Program-made: the position numbers and the translations under genes
Assembly: GCA_051201605.1 (NCBI GenBank)
Contig: CP179201.1
Span: 1,426,001 to 1,490,000 of the forward strand
DNA length: 64,000 bases
Direction of reading: 5' to 3'
From: CABZJG01 sp902512685
Lineage (GTDB): Bacteria > Pseudomonadota > Alphaproteobacteria > Rhodobacterales > Rhodobacteraceae
Part shown: piece after piece, positions 36,421-46,287 of the stretch
How positions within the stretch are numbered: position 1 is the first letter of the stretch
Layout of the letters: every line of letters begins with the position of its first letter
Notes under the pieces: generated by a model
Databases searched by the model: none
What the model saw: only the letters and a program-made list of their open reading frames with translations
Told to the model about the DNA's origin: nothing

Positions 36421-37007
36421 GATCAATTTGCATGAAGCAGACGTTCGCTGCAAAACAGAAAATTGGTAAGTTTTGGCTCCAAGCCGCCATTCGCTGCGAT
36501 TTGATTTAATGTCCGCTTAAAGCAGAAAAACTTGCAACAGGTAACTTAATTCACCGCCCTGAAACTACTACCTGAGCCCAACATAACAAAGTGGTCCCAA
36601 AAGTGATCCCAAAAAATGGTCCAACCCACTGGTATTATTGAATTTATTCAGAAACTGGGTGAAAATAGCGCGCCGGGGAGGCGACCGAACTTTAATAAGT
36701 TTTTTTATTATCGATGTCTTATAGAGGTGTCATTTTGGAAAAGCGGTCCTTAACCGCAAAACTAGGAAAAATACCTTTCTCTTTTGGTCACCACTTTATT
36801 TGGATGCCATTGCTCTGTCCGATGAGAGACTACCACTTAACGATTTACTGCTTGGCGTCAAAGACATTATTAACGTCGATCAATTTCCCAGGCGATGTGG
36901 CTCAGTTCTGCCCGCCCACTTGTTTGATGGGCCACAGGCTAGCTGTGCGATATGAGCCGTTTACCTCCGCTGACAATGAGCTGAAGCGTTCTGAAAAGCT
37001 ATCGGTG
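36421..37007. other. Non-coding mosaic region
   Basis: No supported gene. It contains GTGGTCCCAAAAGTGATCC near 36590, GCGCGCCGGGGAGG at about 36669 (like the ends of the three-copy repeat) and a segment repeated at 52867 (next entry). It looks like the worn end of an integrated element. Confidence 0.4.
36681..36765 (+). repeat. Diverged direct repeat (mate at 52867-52950)
   Basis: Both start GCGACCGAA, then an AATAA/TTATTATCG stretch, TCTTA with GAGGT, and AAAAGCGG. About 85 bp, clearly related but with many differences. Both copies lie next to truncated element material. Confidence 0.5.
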
Positions 37008-37850
37008 CTAAATTTGGCGTTTTGCCGCGACCCTCAATCCTCCGACCAATCCCCGCGAAAAATAGCCCGCCATCTTGGAGTAAAATGTCTCTATAACTTC
37101 ATACGCCTCAACTCCGTGGATGACGATGTATTGTTCCCGAGACTTGCGAAAACTCTTCAGGCGGTCACTTGTAAATTCTGTCCAGTCATTGGTCATATCG
37201 TCGGCTTTGGAAACATCGAACCCAGCCCCTTCTAACGATGAAAAATACTTGCTCTCACTGACAAGTGAATTGGGAAATAAATGTTGTTTAAAATCGCCCA
37301 ATTCGTCAAAGTCGGGGTTTTTGATCGTGTAAAGATCTTCTACGAATAAATTCCCACCCGGTCGAAGTGATCTATGCAGTTTTTCAAGATATTCCGCCCT
37401 GCGAGGGATGTGAAACAAGGCTAGCCAACTGACCGCGTGATTATATGTGCCCGTTTCAATCTCTAATTTAAGGAAATCGGCGTTCACATGTTCAACACAG
37501 CCAACCAGGTTCGTTCGTGCAGTCAATTCGCGCGCAACGCGATCGTAGTCGGCCTGTAGCTCGACCGCTGTGATTGTCGCGCCTGTGGCGTTCGCAATAT
37601 GACGAGCGCACCCACCCCAACCTGATCCGACTTCTAAAACTCGATCTTGTGATTTGATCTTGCAGGCAGCGATTGCAACATTGAGCGCTTCGATGCCGTG
37701 ATAATGAAGCTGGTCAAATCGAGTGAGAACATCGACAGGGAGAGGTGCTTTTTTCCCATACCCGAGCGCTTCGAGATCAGAAAATATGCGCTCTGGCCGT
37801 GGGTAGAGCTGCATCGATTTAATATCGTCTTCCAACAACAAGCTCCTCAT
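37008..37850 (-). CDS. SAM-dependent methyltransferase
   Basis: A 280-residue class I methyltransferase. Motif I is VLEVGSGWGGCARHIA at about 71-86, followed by the acidic end of strand 2 (ITAVELQADY) and LRPGGNLFVEDLYTI. The overall look is of the small-molecule N-/C-methyltransferase group (sarcosine or phosphoethanolamine type), but the acceptor is unknown. Some N-terminal residues may not be coding, because Met13 (MQLYPRPERIF) is also a possible start. Confidence 0.82.
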   Translation of the reverse strand: MRSLLLEDDIKSMQLYPRPERIFSDLEALGYGKKAPLPVDVLTRFDQLHYHGIEALNVAIAACKIKSQDRVLEVGSGWGGCARHIANATGATITAVELQADYDRVARELTARTNLVGCVEHVNADFLKLEIETGTYNHAVSWLALFHIPRRAEYLEKLHRSLRPGGNLFVEDLYTIKNPDFDELGDFKQHLFPNSLVSESKYFSSLEGAGFDVSKADDMTNDWTEFTSDRLKSFRKSREQYIVIHGVEAYEVIETFYSKMAGYFSRGLVGGLRVAAKRQI

Positions 37851-38026
37851 AGGAATTTAAACATTATACAGAATTCCCGAGTTGGTTCAAATCTATCTTT
37901 GCGTTTAGATCGTTTACGTCAAAAATGGGTACTCTCAGACAAACCAACTCAAGCATCAGAAGCCTTGGGAGCGTAAATTCTATGAGCCGATAAGAGAGCG
38001 CCACTCTGTAAGAGCCAGGTCGCGGT
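37851..38026. other. Short intergenic stretch, nothing recognised
   Basis: Upstream region of the methyltransferase gene. No hairpin, repeat or gene fragment that I can support. Confidence 0.3.
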
Positions 38027-38395
38027 TTATCTTGAAAGTACTGCGAGTTGATAGTGACCTTTGTGAGTTGAATAGATTGTGAAACGAGGCGTGGATTGAG
38101 GCGAACTTCTGGAGGCTGTGCATACGCCTGAACCGCAGCATCGCTCTTTCACGTCGTCGAAAGGGTAAGTGTGAATTCTCCGCTCTGTTATTTGCCCATC
38201 CAATCTCAACCCTATGATCTCTATTCTTTGTTCAGAGTAGGAAACCACCTTCTGGATCCGCCGGTCATCACCATAGACCAGTCCCGTTGATAAGGCACTA
38301 CAGATAACTGAGCTCTTAATTATAACCGAAAGGATCGAAAACTTAGGCAAACGATGTAACCGCTTTTTACACTTTTCACCACTAAGCGCCTTCAA
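38027..38395 (-). CDS. Possible small exported protein downstream of the propeller gene
   Basis: An open frame of 122 codons whose TTG start overlaps the stop of the propeller gene (TTGA). It has a basic N-terminus, a weakly hydrophobic stretch (ILSVIIKSSVICSALSTGLV) and a Cys pair (ERCCGSGVC). Coupled arrangement and signal-like N-terminus favour a gene; the basic, low-complexity C-terminus and lack of a recognised family argue against. Confidence 0.3.
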   Translation of the reverse strand: MKALSGEKCKKRLHRLPKFSILSVIIKSSVICSALSTGLVYGDDRRIQKVVSYSEQRIEIIGLRLDGQITERRIHTYPFDDVKERCCGSGVCTASRSSPQSTPRFTIYSTHKGHYQLAVLSR

Positions 38396-39225
38396 GAACC
38401 TCCGTCGTCTTTCGAGACATCAACAAATGCAAAACCTGTACCCGAAGGGTTCCAACATGGCACATTGATCGTTCCCTGCCCGCCAAAGAGCGACAAGAGT
38501 GCCCGCGTTTTGCCATCGTCCAGATTGAGAAGACACAGTTCTACATCCTTATTCCTCGGATGGCCGTCTGTACCGGCTTCGTATGCCAGATAAAGAACAT
38601 GTTTGCCATCTGGTGATGGATGGGGAAACCAATCATCGCTGCAATCATGTGTCATTCGTTCAAGATCAGATCCATCATGGCGCATGCGCCATAAATTCAT
38701 TGATCCTTCGCGCTCACCATTAAACCATATCCATTCCCCGTCGGGAGAATAATCAGGACCGTCGGTATGATCGAAACGTTCCGTTAGCTTTTGTTCCTTT
38801 CCTCCTACCAATGGGCAGGTATAGATATCAAAAACACCCGACCGGTTTGCTGTATAAGCGATGGTGTTTCCATCCGGAGAAATTCCGTGCCACCATGAAG
38901 GACTTTGCGGTGTTATTTTTTTAGGAACTCCTCCCTGCACGGCGACTGAATAAATCACGGAGGAAAACGGCTCCGGCGAATTGCTGACGATCAAAGTTGT
39001 GCCATCCGGAGTGATCCCGTGATCGTTGTTCAGGTGTTCGAGTCCCTCAATTCGGATGTGTTCCAAGTCGGGATTATCTAGGTTGACGCGAAACAGCCGA
39101 CCCTCTCCATTCACCAAAAGGTATCCGTCGGGATGCCAATTAGGGGCTTCGATCAAGCGTTCAGTGACCAGAACGGTGTTAATCTGTCCGGTGATCACAT
39201 CATATATGGATAGTCTGTACGTCAT
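38392..39225 (-). CDS. TolB/WD40-type beta-propeller protein
   Basis: A 277-residue cytoplasmic-looking protein (no signal peptide). It is made of repeated blades with the PD40 pattern: ITPDGTTLIVSN, ISPDGNTIAYTANRSG, YSPDGEWIWFNGER, PSPDGKHVLYLAYEAG and WNPSGTGFAFVDV. About six blades are seen. Such propellers bind sugars, peptides or partner proteins; no enzymatic residues are evident. Function unknown. Confidence 0.82.
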   Translation of the reverse strand: MTYRLSIYDVITGQINTVLVTERLIEAPNWHPDGYLLVNGEGRLFRVNLDNPDLEHIRIEGLEHLNNDHGITPDGTTLIVSNSPEPFSSVIYSVAVQGGVPKKITPQSPSWWHGISPDGNTIAYTANRSGVFDIYTCPLVGGKEQKLTERFDHTDGPDYSPDGEWIWFNGEREGSMNLWRMRHDGSDLERMTHDCSDDWFPHPSPDGKHVLYLAYEAGTDGHPRNKDVELCLLNLDDGKTRALLSLFGGQGTINVPCWNPSGTGFAFVDVSKDDGGS

Positions 39226-39289
39226 GCATTCTCACTTTTCCAAACAGTGGTTCTTATCCCCGCGAAGTTAACAATCAACTGCCCCAGAT

Positions 39290-39772
39290 AGGCGCACCGG
39301 GGAGGATTGGCTCCGCCGATAGGAGATGACCCAACGCATTAACCCCACAAAACAAGGCTACTGCCTCATTATGGTCCCTGCAACAGGCGTAATTTGGTCT
39401 ACGGTTTGGTCTACGATTAGGCCCCCTGCAAGTGCCACCCCCCTATACCCGGGTATCGTATACAAGCCTGACCTGCGATTGGGGTTTGGTAATCGTCAAC
39501 TTGGTACATCTACCCTAATACCCGATCTTGACTGTTTTATCTGACCAGTGGTTGGGGGCTGCTTGTGTATCCAGCTTATACGAGGGTTTGCCTTATATAT
39601 TATTACACCTTCCTCGTTAAAGAAGAGAGATAATAGTGTAGGGAATGTAGGCAAATCCGAAAAGTCCCCAAAGAATTTCCCCAGAAAAGTTTTCCAAAAT
39701 GCCTACATTGCCTACACTACCTACATTGGCTGAGGGTTAGAGGTGGATCACTGGATGGATACCGTGCCATTG
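39290..39772 (+). repeat. Three-copy repeat with inverted 9-bp arrays (copy 2)
   Basis: Nearly identical to 51107-51600 (inverted) and diverged from 22670-23030. The left end is GCGCACCGGGGAGG; the right part has the AT-rich stretch, two left 9-bp units and the inverted units ending at CTACATTGG (39729). It ends against an IS transposase fragment instead of the IS6 remnant seen beside the other copies. Confidence 0.82.
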
Positions 39773-39781
39773 CATTCCGCT

Positions 39782-39907
39782 GGAACTGCGGTGTTGGTAG
39801 ACGTTCCCATCAACGCATGGCTAAAGCAGTACAATCACATCCGCCCTCACCAAGCCCTAAACATGAGACCGCCAGTTCCAGAAACTCTATTGAAAAATGG
39901 TACATAA
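39782..39907 (+). mobile_element. IS3-type integrase-core C-terminal fragment
   Basis: The frame reads INAWLKQYNHIRPHQALNM then RPPVPETLLKNGT and a stop, the standard C-terminal end of an rve/IS3-family transposase (YNxxRPHxAL). Only about 40 codons remain and no start or DDE residues are present. Confidence 0.75.
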
Positions 39908-39931
39908 TTTGGGGGCTGGACACAGATATAA

Positions 39932-40081
39932 GCTGACGATTTACATCGAGAAGAACTAATCAAGCTGGTAGGTGAAAAACAAGCGATAGATAGGATGTCT
40001 AACTGGAAATCCAAATTAGAAGTGATTGAAGAGGGACTGGTAAAAAGAGATCTATTCGTTTGTTCTCCGAATACACTCTAA
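39932..40081 (+). pseudogene. Unrecognised gene 3' remnant
   Basis: An open frame of 49 codons without a start (ADDLHREELIKLVGEKQAID, then MSNWKSKLEVIEEGLVKR, ending CSPNTL). Composition is protein-like. It abuts the IS3 fragment and is probably the end of a gene cut by it. Family not recognised. Confidence 0.3.
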
Positions 40082-40160
40082 TCGTTTAAGTAAATCCAAC
40101 ATTTGCGTAATTGAATGCTATTCAGAAAAACCAAGACGGTTTATCACATAAGCAGAAAAT

Positions 40161-41957
40161 TTATCCCTCATCTTCTGGTTGCCAGCCTGCCTTTACCAAT
40201 CCTTCAATAAGAATGTCGGCCAAAGTTGAATTTGGTACAAAGATTTTTTTATAATCAGATTTTTTCTTCAGGTTCGGCCTAAAGGCCAAATATTCATCTA
40301 ACGCTTCTTTTGCTTCCCTGCCTTTATTTAAATAGCCCATTACCGATGCCCTAAAGCCTTTGTAGAACCCTGCCTCAGAAAATTGGGCAACACATTCTTG
40401 GATCAAGGAATAGGCAATTTCAAAGTTGCCTAATCCCATATGTGTAAAAAACAAACCATCTTTATAAATGATTGCATTTTTATCCAGTGGGTTTAACTCT
40501 ATCGCCTTGTTAAAGTGTGGTTCTGCCTCAGAGTACTTACCAGAATGTACCAGTGCTTGACCTAGACTGTTGTGGGCTTCAGGATAACTGGGGTTTAGCT
40601 TAACGGCTCGCTGAGCATATTGTCTTGCCTGATCAAAATTACCAGAGAAAAAATAGTGTCGGGAAATGCTATCCGATGCTCGTGGATTCTTTGAGTCCAA
40701 CTCTGCCGCTCGACGGCCATGAACTAAAATATCTTCAATCGTTTTTTTGGATTCGTTTGCAGTATGCTGGAGCAGTTCCGCTATACATATCTCTGACAAT
40801 AGCGAGTGCGCTACGGAGAGCGACTCATCAACCGTAAGAGACTTTTCGGCTAGATCCCTAGATAACTCTAAATCTTCATCTTTATGATCAGTTTGCGCCC
40901 TTTCATGAAAAGTGTGAAGAGCCTTCAAATATAATTCCCAGGCAGTTAGATTGGATGGCCTGGCTCGTTCTATTCTTTCTACCTCATAATTTTGAATAGC
41001 AGGGTTCACTTGCGCAGCAACTGCTGCGGACACTTCATCCTGGACATCAAAAATATCCTCTAAGCTTCTATCCCACCTTTCTGACCATAGCTGGCGATCT
41101 TTCTCTGCATCAACCAGTTGAGCCGTGATGCGAACCCTTTGCCCACCCTTCCGAATACTTCCTTGGACGACGTATCGAGCGCCTAGTTCTTGAGCTACTT
41201 CATTCGCAGCAACCGATTTTTCTTTGAATGCAAAACTGGAGTTTCTTGATATAACTGGGAACGTCCGCCAAAGAGACAAGTTTGCAATTATATCGTCAGT
41301 TATACCATCAACAAAGTAATCCTGCTCTGGATCATTGCTTTGGTTTTCAAATGGTAAAACAGCGATGGCACCTAGCTCTCGCTCATAATTTTCAGTTTTC
41401 GATGATGGCTCTGACCTCACTTCTCGATTGGCAGCTCCGTCTATGACAAGATCAAACGCATGAATATCGGTATTCTTAACTTTTTGCTGGCCAATGTCGT
41501 TAAATGTCAACTCTACCTTTTGACTGACAAAATCATGTATTGCTTTGGACAGGCAAACCCCTCCGGGCTGGCATAATGCTTCAAGCCGGGCAGCTACATT
41601 TACCCCATCCCCATAGAGATTATCTCCCTCAACAATCACATCTCCCATATTTAAACCAATGCGGAAGTTCATTTGTGACTTTGGGTCTAATGCGCTGTTT
41701 CTCTGTTTTATTAGCTTTTGAAACTCGGCTGCGCATACCATGGCTGAAACTGCACTTTGAAACTCAGCAAGTACTGAATCACCGGCTGTGTTAAATATTC
41801 TGCCGCTATGCTCTTCAAAAAGCTTATCGAGAATTTCTTTGCAGGCACGCAAGCTCTGGAGAGTTTGATCTTCGTTTGCCTCCATCATTTTACTGAAGCC
41901 TACAACGTCGGTTACAAAAATGACTGCAATTTTTCTTAGTATTTTTTTATCGACCAA
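40161..41957 (-). CDS. Class III cyclase, soluble, TolB-like/TPR tail (copy 2)
   Basis: A 598-residue protein. Cyclase domain (1-170): metal Asp in VTDVVGFSKMM and NTAGDSVLAEF, and LYGDGVNVAARLEAL. Unlike copies 1 and 3 it has no transmembrane helix; a charged linker leads to the TolB-amino-terminal-like domain (IAVLPFENQSNDPEQDYF, YVVQGSIRKGGQRVRI) and at least three good TPR repeats (NPSYPEAHNSLGQALVHSGK, YSEAEPHFNKAIELNP). This is a widespread alphaproteobacterial architecture. No peptidoglycan-binding gene is next to it. Confidence 0.87.
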   Translation of the reverse strand: MVDKKILRKIAVIFVTDVVGFSKMMEANEDQTLQSLRACKEILDKLFEEHSGRIFNTAGDSVLAEFQSAVSAMVCAAEFQKLIKQRNSALDPKSQMNFRIGLNMGDVIVEGDNLYGDGVNVAARLEALCQPGGVCLSKAIHDFVSQKVELTFNDIGQQKVKNTDIHAFDLVIDGAANREVRSEPSSKTENYERELGAIAVLPFENQSNDPEQDYFVDGITDDIIANLSLWRTFPVISRNSSFAFKEKSVAANEVAQELGARYVVQGSIRKGGQRVRITAQLVDAEKDRQLWSERWDRSLEDIFDVQDEVSAAVAAQVNPAIQNYEVERIERARPSNLTAWELYLKALHTFHERAQTDHKDEDLELSRDLAEKSLTVDESLSVAHSLLSEICIAELLQHTANESKKTIEDILVHGRRAAELDSKNPRASDSISRHYFFSGNFDQARQYAQRAVKLNPSYPEAHNSLGQALVHSGKYSEAEPHFNKAIELNPLDKNAIIYKDGLFFTHMGLGNFEIAYSLIQECVAQFSEAGFYKGFRASVMGYLNKGREAKEALDEYLAFRPNLKKKSDYKKIFVPNSTLADILIEGLVKAGWQPEDEG

Positions 41958-42125
41958 CTTTATGCTCCGTTACTCGCCAATACCGCTAACGCTCAGATAC
42001 ATGCTTGGCATTAAAGGACAGATTTGTTCCAGATTATGCCTGTCAATACCCTACAGTTTTTTATGAAGTCGTCGAGTGAATTTACACCACATTGTCCATA
42101 AGGAATTATAAAGATACAAATGATG

Positions 42126-42262
42126 TCAAATTCTACATAACCACTTGGACAAGATATCTTCAGGATAACCAGTGCCATAGCTAGTCCCAACCCCGTGTGT
42201 AAGCCAACCACCGATCTGATCGATGACATGTTCCGTCTGAGGTGCCTCACGATGGCGAAATC
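42126..42262 (-). pseudogene. Tyrosine recombinase C-terminal fragment
   Basis: The minus-strand frame ends with FRHREAPQTEHVIDQIGGW then LTHGVGTSYGTGYPEDI and SKWLCRI, stop at 42126. It holds the Arg of the HxxR box and the nucleophilic Tyr and is clearly related to the C-terminus of the integrase at 61334. Upstream coding sequence is gone. A further island-forming recombinase once lay here. Confidence 0.75.
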
Positions 42263-42419
42263 TTAGGCGATGAAGCCACAGTGTTCATTGATGTTTTGTC
42301 CCTCAAATGGTTTCGTCTGACACTGCCAGACGCAATTTTAGCGATAGCGCAGTGTGAACAGATATATCGCATCATGGCACTCCTATGAACGCCATGATGC
42401 TAACAGTTACATCACTGTG

Positions 42420-42875
42420 TCATAGACCAGCGAGCAATGTTTTTAACTTCTTCTTGCTTTTGCCACGAACTTTAGCGTCTGCTGCCTGTTCAATCGCATC
42501 AGCTGTTGCCTCGCCGACAACTACAAGTGCCAACATGCCGGTACTCGCGTGGGGCGTGCAGACGTAGACGTAAACCCCTGGATCATTGAGTGTCAGGGTT
42601 ACATCACGGCTTACTCTAGATTTCTTGGCTAGTTCCACACCATCTGGGCCATCAATGAACTGAACATTATGGCCCTTGTCTGTTGCAAGCCAAGTAATCA
42701 CAGCACCGGGTGCTACTTGGATGATATCCTCAGAAAATACCATTTTACGTTTTTTATCATCAGGGTCTTTGTTCCACATTTCTACCGTATATTCTGTCAG
42801 TAATGTGGTTTCCTGGGCTAGTGCTTGTACGCCCAGACCCATAACTGCGGACACCATTAAGGATAATAGTTTCAT
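42420..42875 (-). CDS. Pseudoazurin-type blue copper protein
   Basis: A 151-residue exported cupredoxin that shuttles electrons in the periplasm (for example to denitrification or detoxification enzymes). The signal peptide ends QALA (about 20). The type 1 copper ligands are visible: His of KGHNVQF, and Cys, His and Met of CTPHASTGM. A Lys-rich C-terminal tail (GKSKKKLKTLL) is longer than usual. No reductase gene lies nearby, so the partner is unknown. Confidence 0.9.
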   Translation of the reverse strand: MKLLSLMVSAVMGLGVQALAQETTLLTEYTVEMWNKDPDDKKRKMVFSEDIIQVAPGAVITWLATDKGHNVQFIDGPDGVELAKKSRVSRDVTLTLNDPGVYVYVCTPHASTGMLALVVVGEATADAIEQAADAKVRGKSKKKLKTLLAGL

Positions 42876-42998
42876 ACTTGATAACCTTTCTTTACTTATT
42901 ACTTATGCTGTACCGTTTTCTTCGATACCTTCTTCAATTAAGCTGGACCCAACCAAGGCTGTCGCACTCCTGGGATTCTTTCAAATTGATTGCCATCG

Positions 42999-43433
42999 CT
43001 ATGTTCTGTTGCCCCTCAAAGCGAAGTAAAGCCCACCTACCCACAGGAAGACATGCAAGTTGTCATATAGGATTACATCCATGAAGCTCTCAGGTTCGCT
43101 CATCCAAATAACACCCGTCATGATTGAACAAATTGTTATACCGCTGAAACGAGTTAGCATATCACTGACTTCAGAGATCATTGGAAGGTGGGATATTGCT
43201 TTTAGCGATATTGATGCGGCTACGAGCAAACCAATTCCAGCGCCAAGTTCTCCATTTGCGACGAACCACCAAACCAAGTAAGGTAGCTCAAAGCTTGCAG
43301 AATCGTCCGCGGTAACCGGAAATTTTGATAAACCTTGTTGAATGAACACTACGGCTAGTGGAATACGCAGCAACCAATGACTAGCGCAGAATTCCGGTAT
43401 TTTCGCGGGAAAACTTTTAATTAGAGCTGACAT
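42999..43433 (-). CDS. DoxX-like membrane protein
   Basis: A 144-residue protein with four hydrophobic helices. The first has RIPLAVVFIQQGLSKFP, the DoxX family start (R, then Q/HG near the end of helix 1), and later GELGAGIGLLVAA. It is next to and on the same strand as the pseudoazurin gene, 123 bp upstream of it. Function in this family is poorly defined. Confidence 0.75.
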   Translation of the reverse strand: MSALIKSFPAKIPEFCASHWLLRIPLAVVFIQQGLSKFPVTADDSASFELPYLVWWFVANGELGAGIGLLVAASISLKAISHLPMISEVSDMLTRFSGITICSIMTGVIWMSEPESFMDVILYDNLHVFLWVGGLYFALRGNRT

Positions 43434-43666
43434 AACCTTAACCTCGTGTTTACCTTTATTCTCAGATTAGTCCTTTGTAGATCACTGACGCGACACTCTG
43501 CCACAATCTTAATTTATCGGCTAGCTCGGCGCTATCAGACTAATGATTGCAAGCATCAGATTGCAGGCGCAGCCTAAAACTATGCGCTCAATAATAGCCG
43601 CCACTCAGCGAGAGCAGCGGCGCGGTTCAGGTTGAAATTGTGATCCTGTGCTGCCGAAGAAAGCCA

Positions 43667-44627
43667 AATTTAACAGAGATGGATAGCCTGTGCATTCCGG
43701 TTCCACTTTACCATTTTTTGGAATGGTTATGGGGCACTGGGGTGTGTTAGCAAAGGGGCAACGATGGTCTTTCCTGGCCAAGGTTTCGACCCCGAAGAAA
43801 CACTAAGAACACTTCAATCAGAGCGCTGCACAGCGCTTTATGGTGTCCCAACAATGTTTGTTGCCATGCTCCAAAAAATGGAAAGTCAATCTTTTGATTT
43901 GACCTCACTGCGAACTGGAATTATGGCCGGTGCGCCTTGCCCAATAGATATAATGGAGCGGGTTATCAGTGAAATGAATATGACCGAAGTCACTATTTGT
44001 TACGGGATGACCGAGACTTCGCCTGTGTCATTCCAAAGCTTTGTGGATGACCCCGTTGAAAAAAGATGCAGTACAGTGGGGCGTATTCACCCCCATTTAG
44101 AGGTGAAAATTATTGATGAAGACAGCAAGATCGTTCCGGTCGGAACCAGCGGACAGCTTTGTACACGTGGCTATTCTGTGATGAAAGGCTATTGGGGCGA
44201 CGAAGAAAAAACACGCGACTGCATTGTTGATGGGTGGATGTTAACCGGTGATCTTGCAGTGATCGATAGTGAAGGCTTTTGCGATATCGTTGGCCGGGTT
44301 AAGGATATGATCATAAGGGGCGGCGAAAATATTTACCCACGAGAAGTTGAAGATTTTCTGTTTCGCCATCCAGATATTTCGGAAGTTCAGGTGTTTGGCA
44401 TCCCAGATGAAAAATTTGGAGAAGAGGTTTGTGCTTGGGTTGTCGCGTCGCCCAATAAAGAAATATCAGCGGCAGCGGTGCGTTCTTTTTGTGAAGGGCA
44501 AATTGCACATTATAAAATTCCCAAGCACATCTCTATAGTCAAAGAATTACCCATGACCATTACAGGCAAGCCACAAAAGATTGTGATGCGTGATGAAATG
44601 ATAGAGTTTCTTAACAATTCTAACTGA
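43667..44627 (+). pseudogene. Acyl-CoA synthetase, 5'-truncated and frameshifted
   Basis: C-terminal two thirds of an AMP-binding fatty-acyl-CoA ligase. The open frame from 43764 has YGMTETSPVSFQS, VDGWMLTGDLA, the hinge GRVKDMIIRGGENIYPREVE and the catalytic Lys near TGKPQK. Upstream, matching sequence appears in two other frames: NLTEMDSLCIPVPLYHF from 43667 and FGMVMGHWGVLAKG. At least two frameshifts (one in a T-run near 43714) and loss of the N-terminal half make it a pseudogene. Confidence 0.82.
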
Positions 44628-44878
44628 GTTTTTACAGCCACAAATGTACACATTATAATGTGTTCTCGAATAATAAAAAGGAACTCAAAAATTACCCAAA
44701 GGGCGCTCAAATCGGCTGTCCATAACTAAATAAACTTCATAAAAACAATGTGGTACGATTTATGTTTGTTCCGGCCGTGGGTACTAGGTTTTTGCTAATT
44801 TCGCCTTTAAACTAAAGCATACAAGGGTTAGCCTTGCAAAAAGGGAACTCAAATTGGGTCAAAAATAGGCGAGCTACC

Positions 44879-45097
44879 ATGCAAGGAGATGACGATGATT
44901 TCGGTGTAACCGGCGAGGGGACTGAGATTCTAAATCTACCCCTATATACCGAGCGCAAAGCGGATGGCATCTATCGCTACCGCAGAAGAGTGCCAAAGGC
45001 CTTACGTTGTCGGGTTGGTAAAGGTTACCTCAGCTTGCAGCGTTTATTCAGAATAGAAAATTGGTATCGAGAAGAGGTAATGGCACTGTCAGAATAA
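44879..45097 (+). pseudogene. Tyrosine recombinase N-terminal fragment
   Basis: A 72-codon frame with ADGIYRYRRRVPKALRCRVG, the arm-binding N-terminus typical of phage-type integrases of this group (compare YYFSRRVPADL at 62500). The homology ends after KGYLSL and the frame soon stops. No catalytic core. Confidence 0.6.
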
Positions 45098-45119
45098 TGA
45101 AGATTTCCGCAGTATCTTT

Positions 45120-45671
45120 CTACAAATCCATCAAGTTCAATTTTTCGTGTAAAATCGGAATATACTGCCTTGCCTCTGGGCTTGCCGGAAAGATACGCTG
45201 AAGTCTCTTATAGGCGTTCAAAGCAGCGTTTAGATCACCGAGGCGGAGGTTGATCATTCCGAGGCCAGATATCGCACCAAAATGGCGGGGTTCTCGCTGT
45301 AGCACTTCAAAGACATCATTCCGTGACTCTTTGAATTTGGACATCATGTAGCGCACAGTGGCCCGCTTATTCCAAGCTTCCGTGAAGGTAGGGTTTTGAT
45401 TGATGATATCCCCAAAAAGCTTCTCTGCATGCTCAAGGTTGCCTTTTTCCATTGCAAGAACGCCTTGCTCCATCAAAACTTTTTCGTTCTCATCTCCATG
45501 ACTGCTCATCCAAATTCCCCAGAGAGTAGAGATGATTGGTTGTGCCTGCTCAAGCGTTTTTGCATGAGCTAGGTTATCTAAAAGAGCTTGGCTTTGAGTT
45601 GATGCAGTCGCCTGCGACAGATTCAAAGCCACAGCCAAAAAAATAGATATACTAACTTTAAAAACTGTCAT
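45120..45671 (-). CDS. Secreted TPR-repeat protein
   Basis: A 183-residue protein with a signal peptide (MTVFKVSISIFLAVALNLS, cleavage after ATA). Three or four TPR helices pairs follow: GNLEHAEKLFGDIINQNP, TEAWNKRATVRYMMSKF, RHFGAISGLGMINLRLGDLN. Likely a periplasmic protein-protein interaction scaffold. Similar small TPR proteins are common in Rhodobacterales. No partner evident. Confidence 0.82.
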   Translation of the reverse strand: MTVFKVSISIFLAVALNLSQATASTQSQALLDNLAHAKTLEQAQPIISTLWGIWMSSHGDENEKVLMEQGVLAMEKGNLEHAEKLFGDIINQNPTFTEAWNKRATVRYMMSKFKESRNDVFEVLQREPRHFGAISGLGMINLRLGDLNAALNAYKRLQRIFPASPEARQYIPILHEKLNLMDL

Positions 45672-45819
45672 TATTTACCTCAATTCAGCATAAAAATCCT
45701 CACAGCACTTGATGGAGATGCCGGCGACCAAGAAGCAAGTTTATAAAGTAGTTACGGGTTTCCGTTTTCAGGCCACTACAAGTCACCGGCTGAAAGCAAA
45801 AAAGTCATAAATTGGCTTG

Positions 45820-45984
45820 TCAGGCCATTAACACACAGTCGCTTGCGGTTTCACTCCATATTTTTCCCACGGGGCAAAATTTGGATGGGTCGTTTCCAGG
45901 GTCCGGGCAAGCAGGGATCGTTTGCCCGAATGCTGCTGTGGCCAATAGCCCTAGTACTACCGCAAAGGTAAAATTTCTTTTCAT
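45820..45984 (-). CDS. Small secreted Cys-containing protein (54 aa)
   Basis: ATG 45984 follows AAGGTGAAGGCT (good Shine-Dalgarno). The product starts MKRNFTFAVVLGLLATAAFG, a clear signal peptide, and the mature part of about 34 residues has three Cys (IPACPDP, KFCPVG, ASDCVLMA). Stop at 45820. No family recognised. Signal, ribosome site and Cys spacing together support a real gene. Confidence 0.6.
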   Translation of the reverse strand: MKRNFTFAVVLGLLATAAFGQTIPACPDPGNDPSKFCPVGKIWSETASDCVLMA

Positions 45985-46287
45985 AGCCTTCACCTTGATG
46001 GCTGCTCTTTAAATTGACTATATAAATCTACATAGCATCAAGGCAAATAATACTATTTTAGGTGTCTTCAGACTAACTCGCTCAAATATCAGAAGTGTTA
46101 CGCCATGAAGCTGAAAGCGATCACACTAAGTGCTGAATGGTTCCACAGCACCAAACAAGCATCAGGCGTTTTTTTGTCTTAAATGGTTGTAGCCAAGATT
46201 TTTTATAACCAAATATGAAGCCTGCTGCATGCAGTGCTCTAGCGCAGGCGATCCCTGACATATCTACGCCCTTAACAACGACGTCGA
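45985..46287. other. Intergenic, nothing recognised
   Basis: Promoter region of the small secreted protein and 3' side of the photolyase-like gene. No repeat, hairpin with T-run or gene fragment that I can support. Confidence 0.3.

Noticed and set aside
36714..37235. A 173-codon plus-strand frame overlapping the methyltransferase
   Set aside because: It overlaps the well-supported methyltransferase gene on the other strand and has no recognisable protein features.
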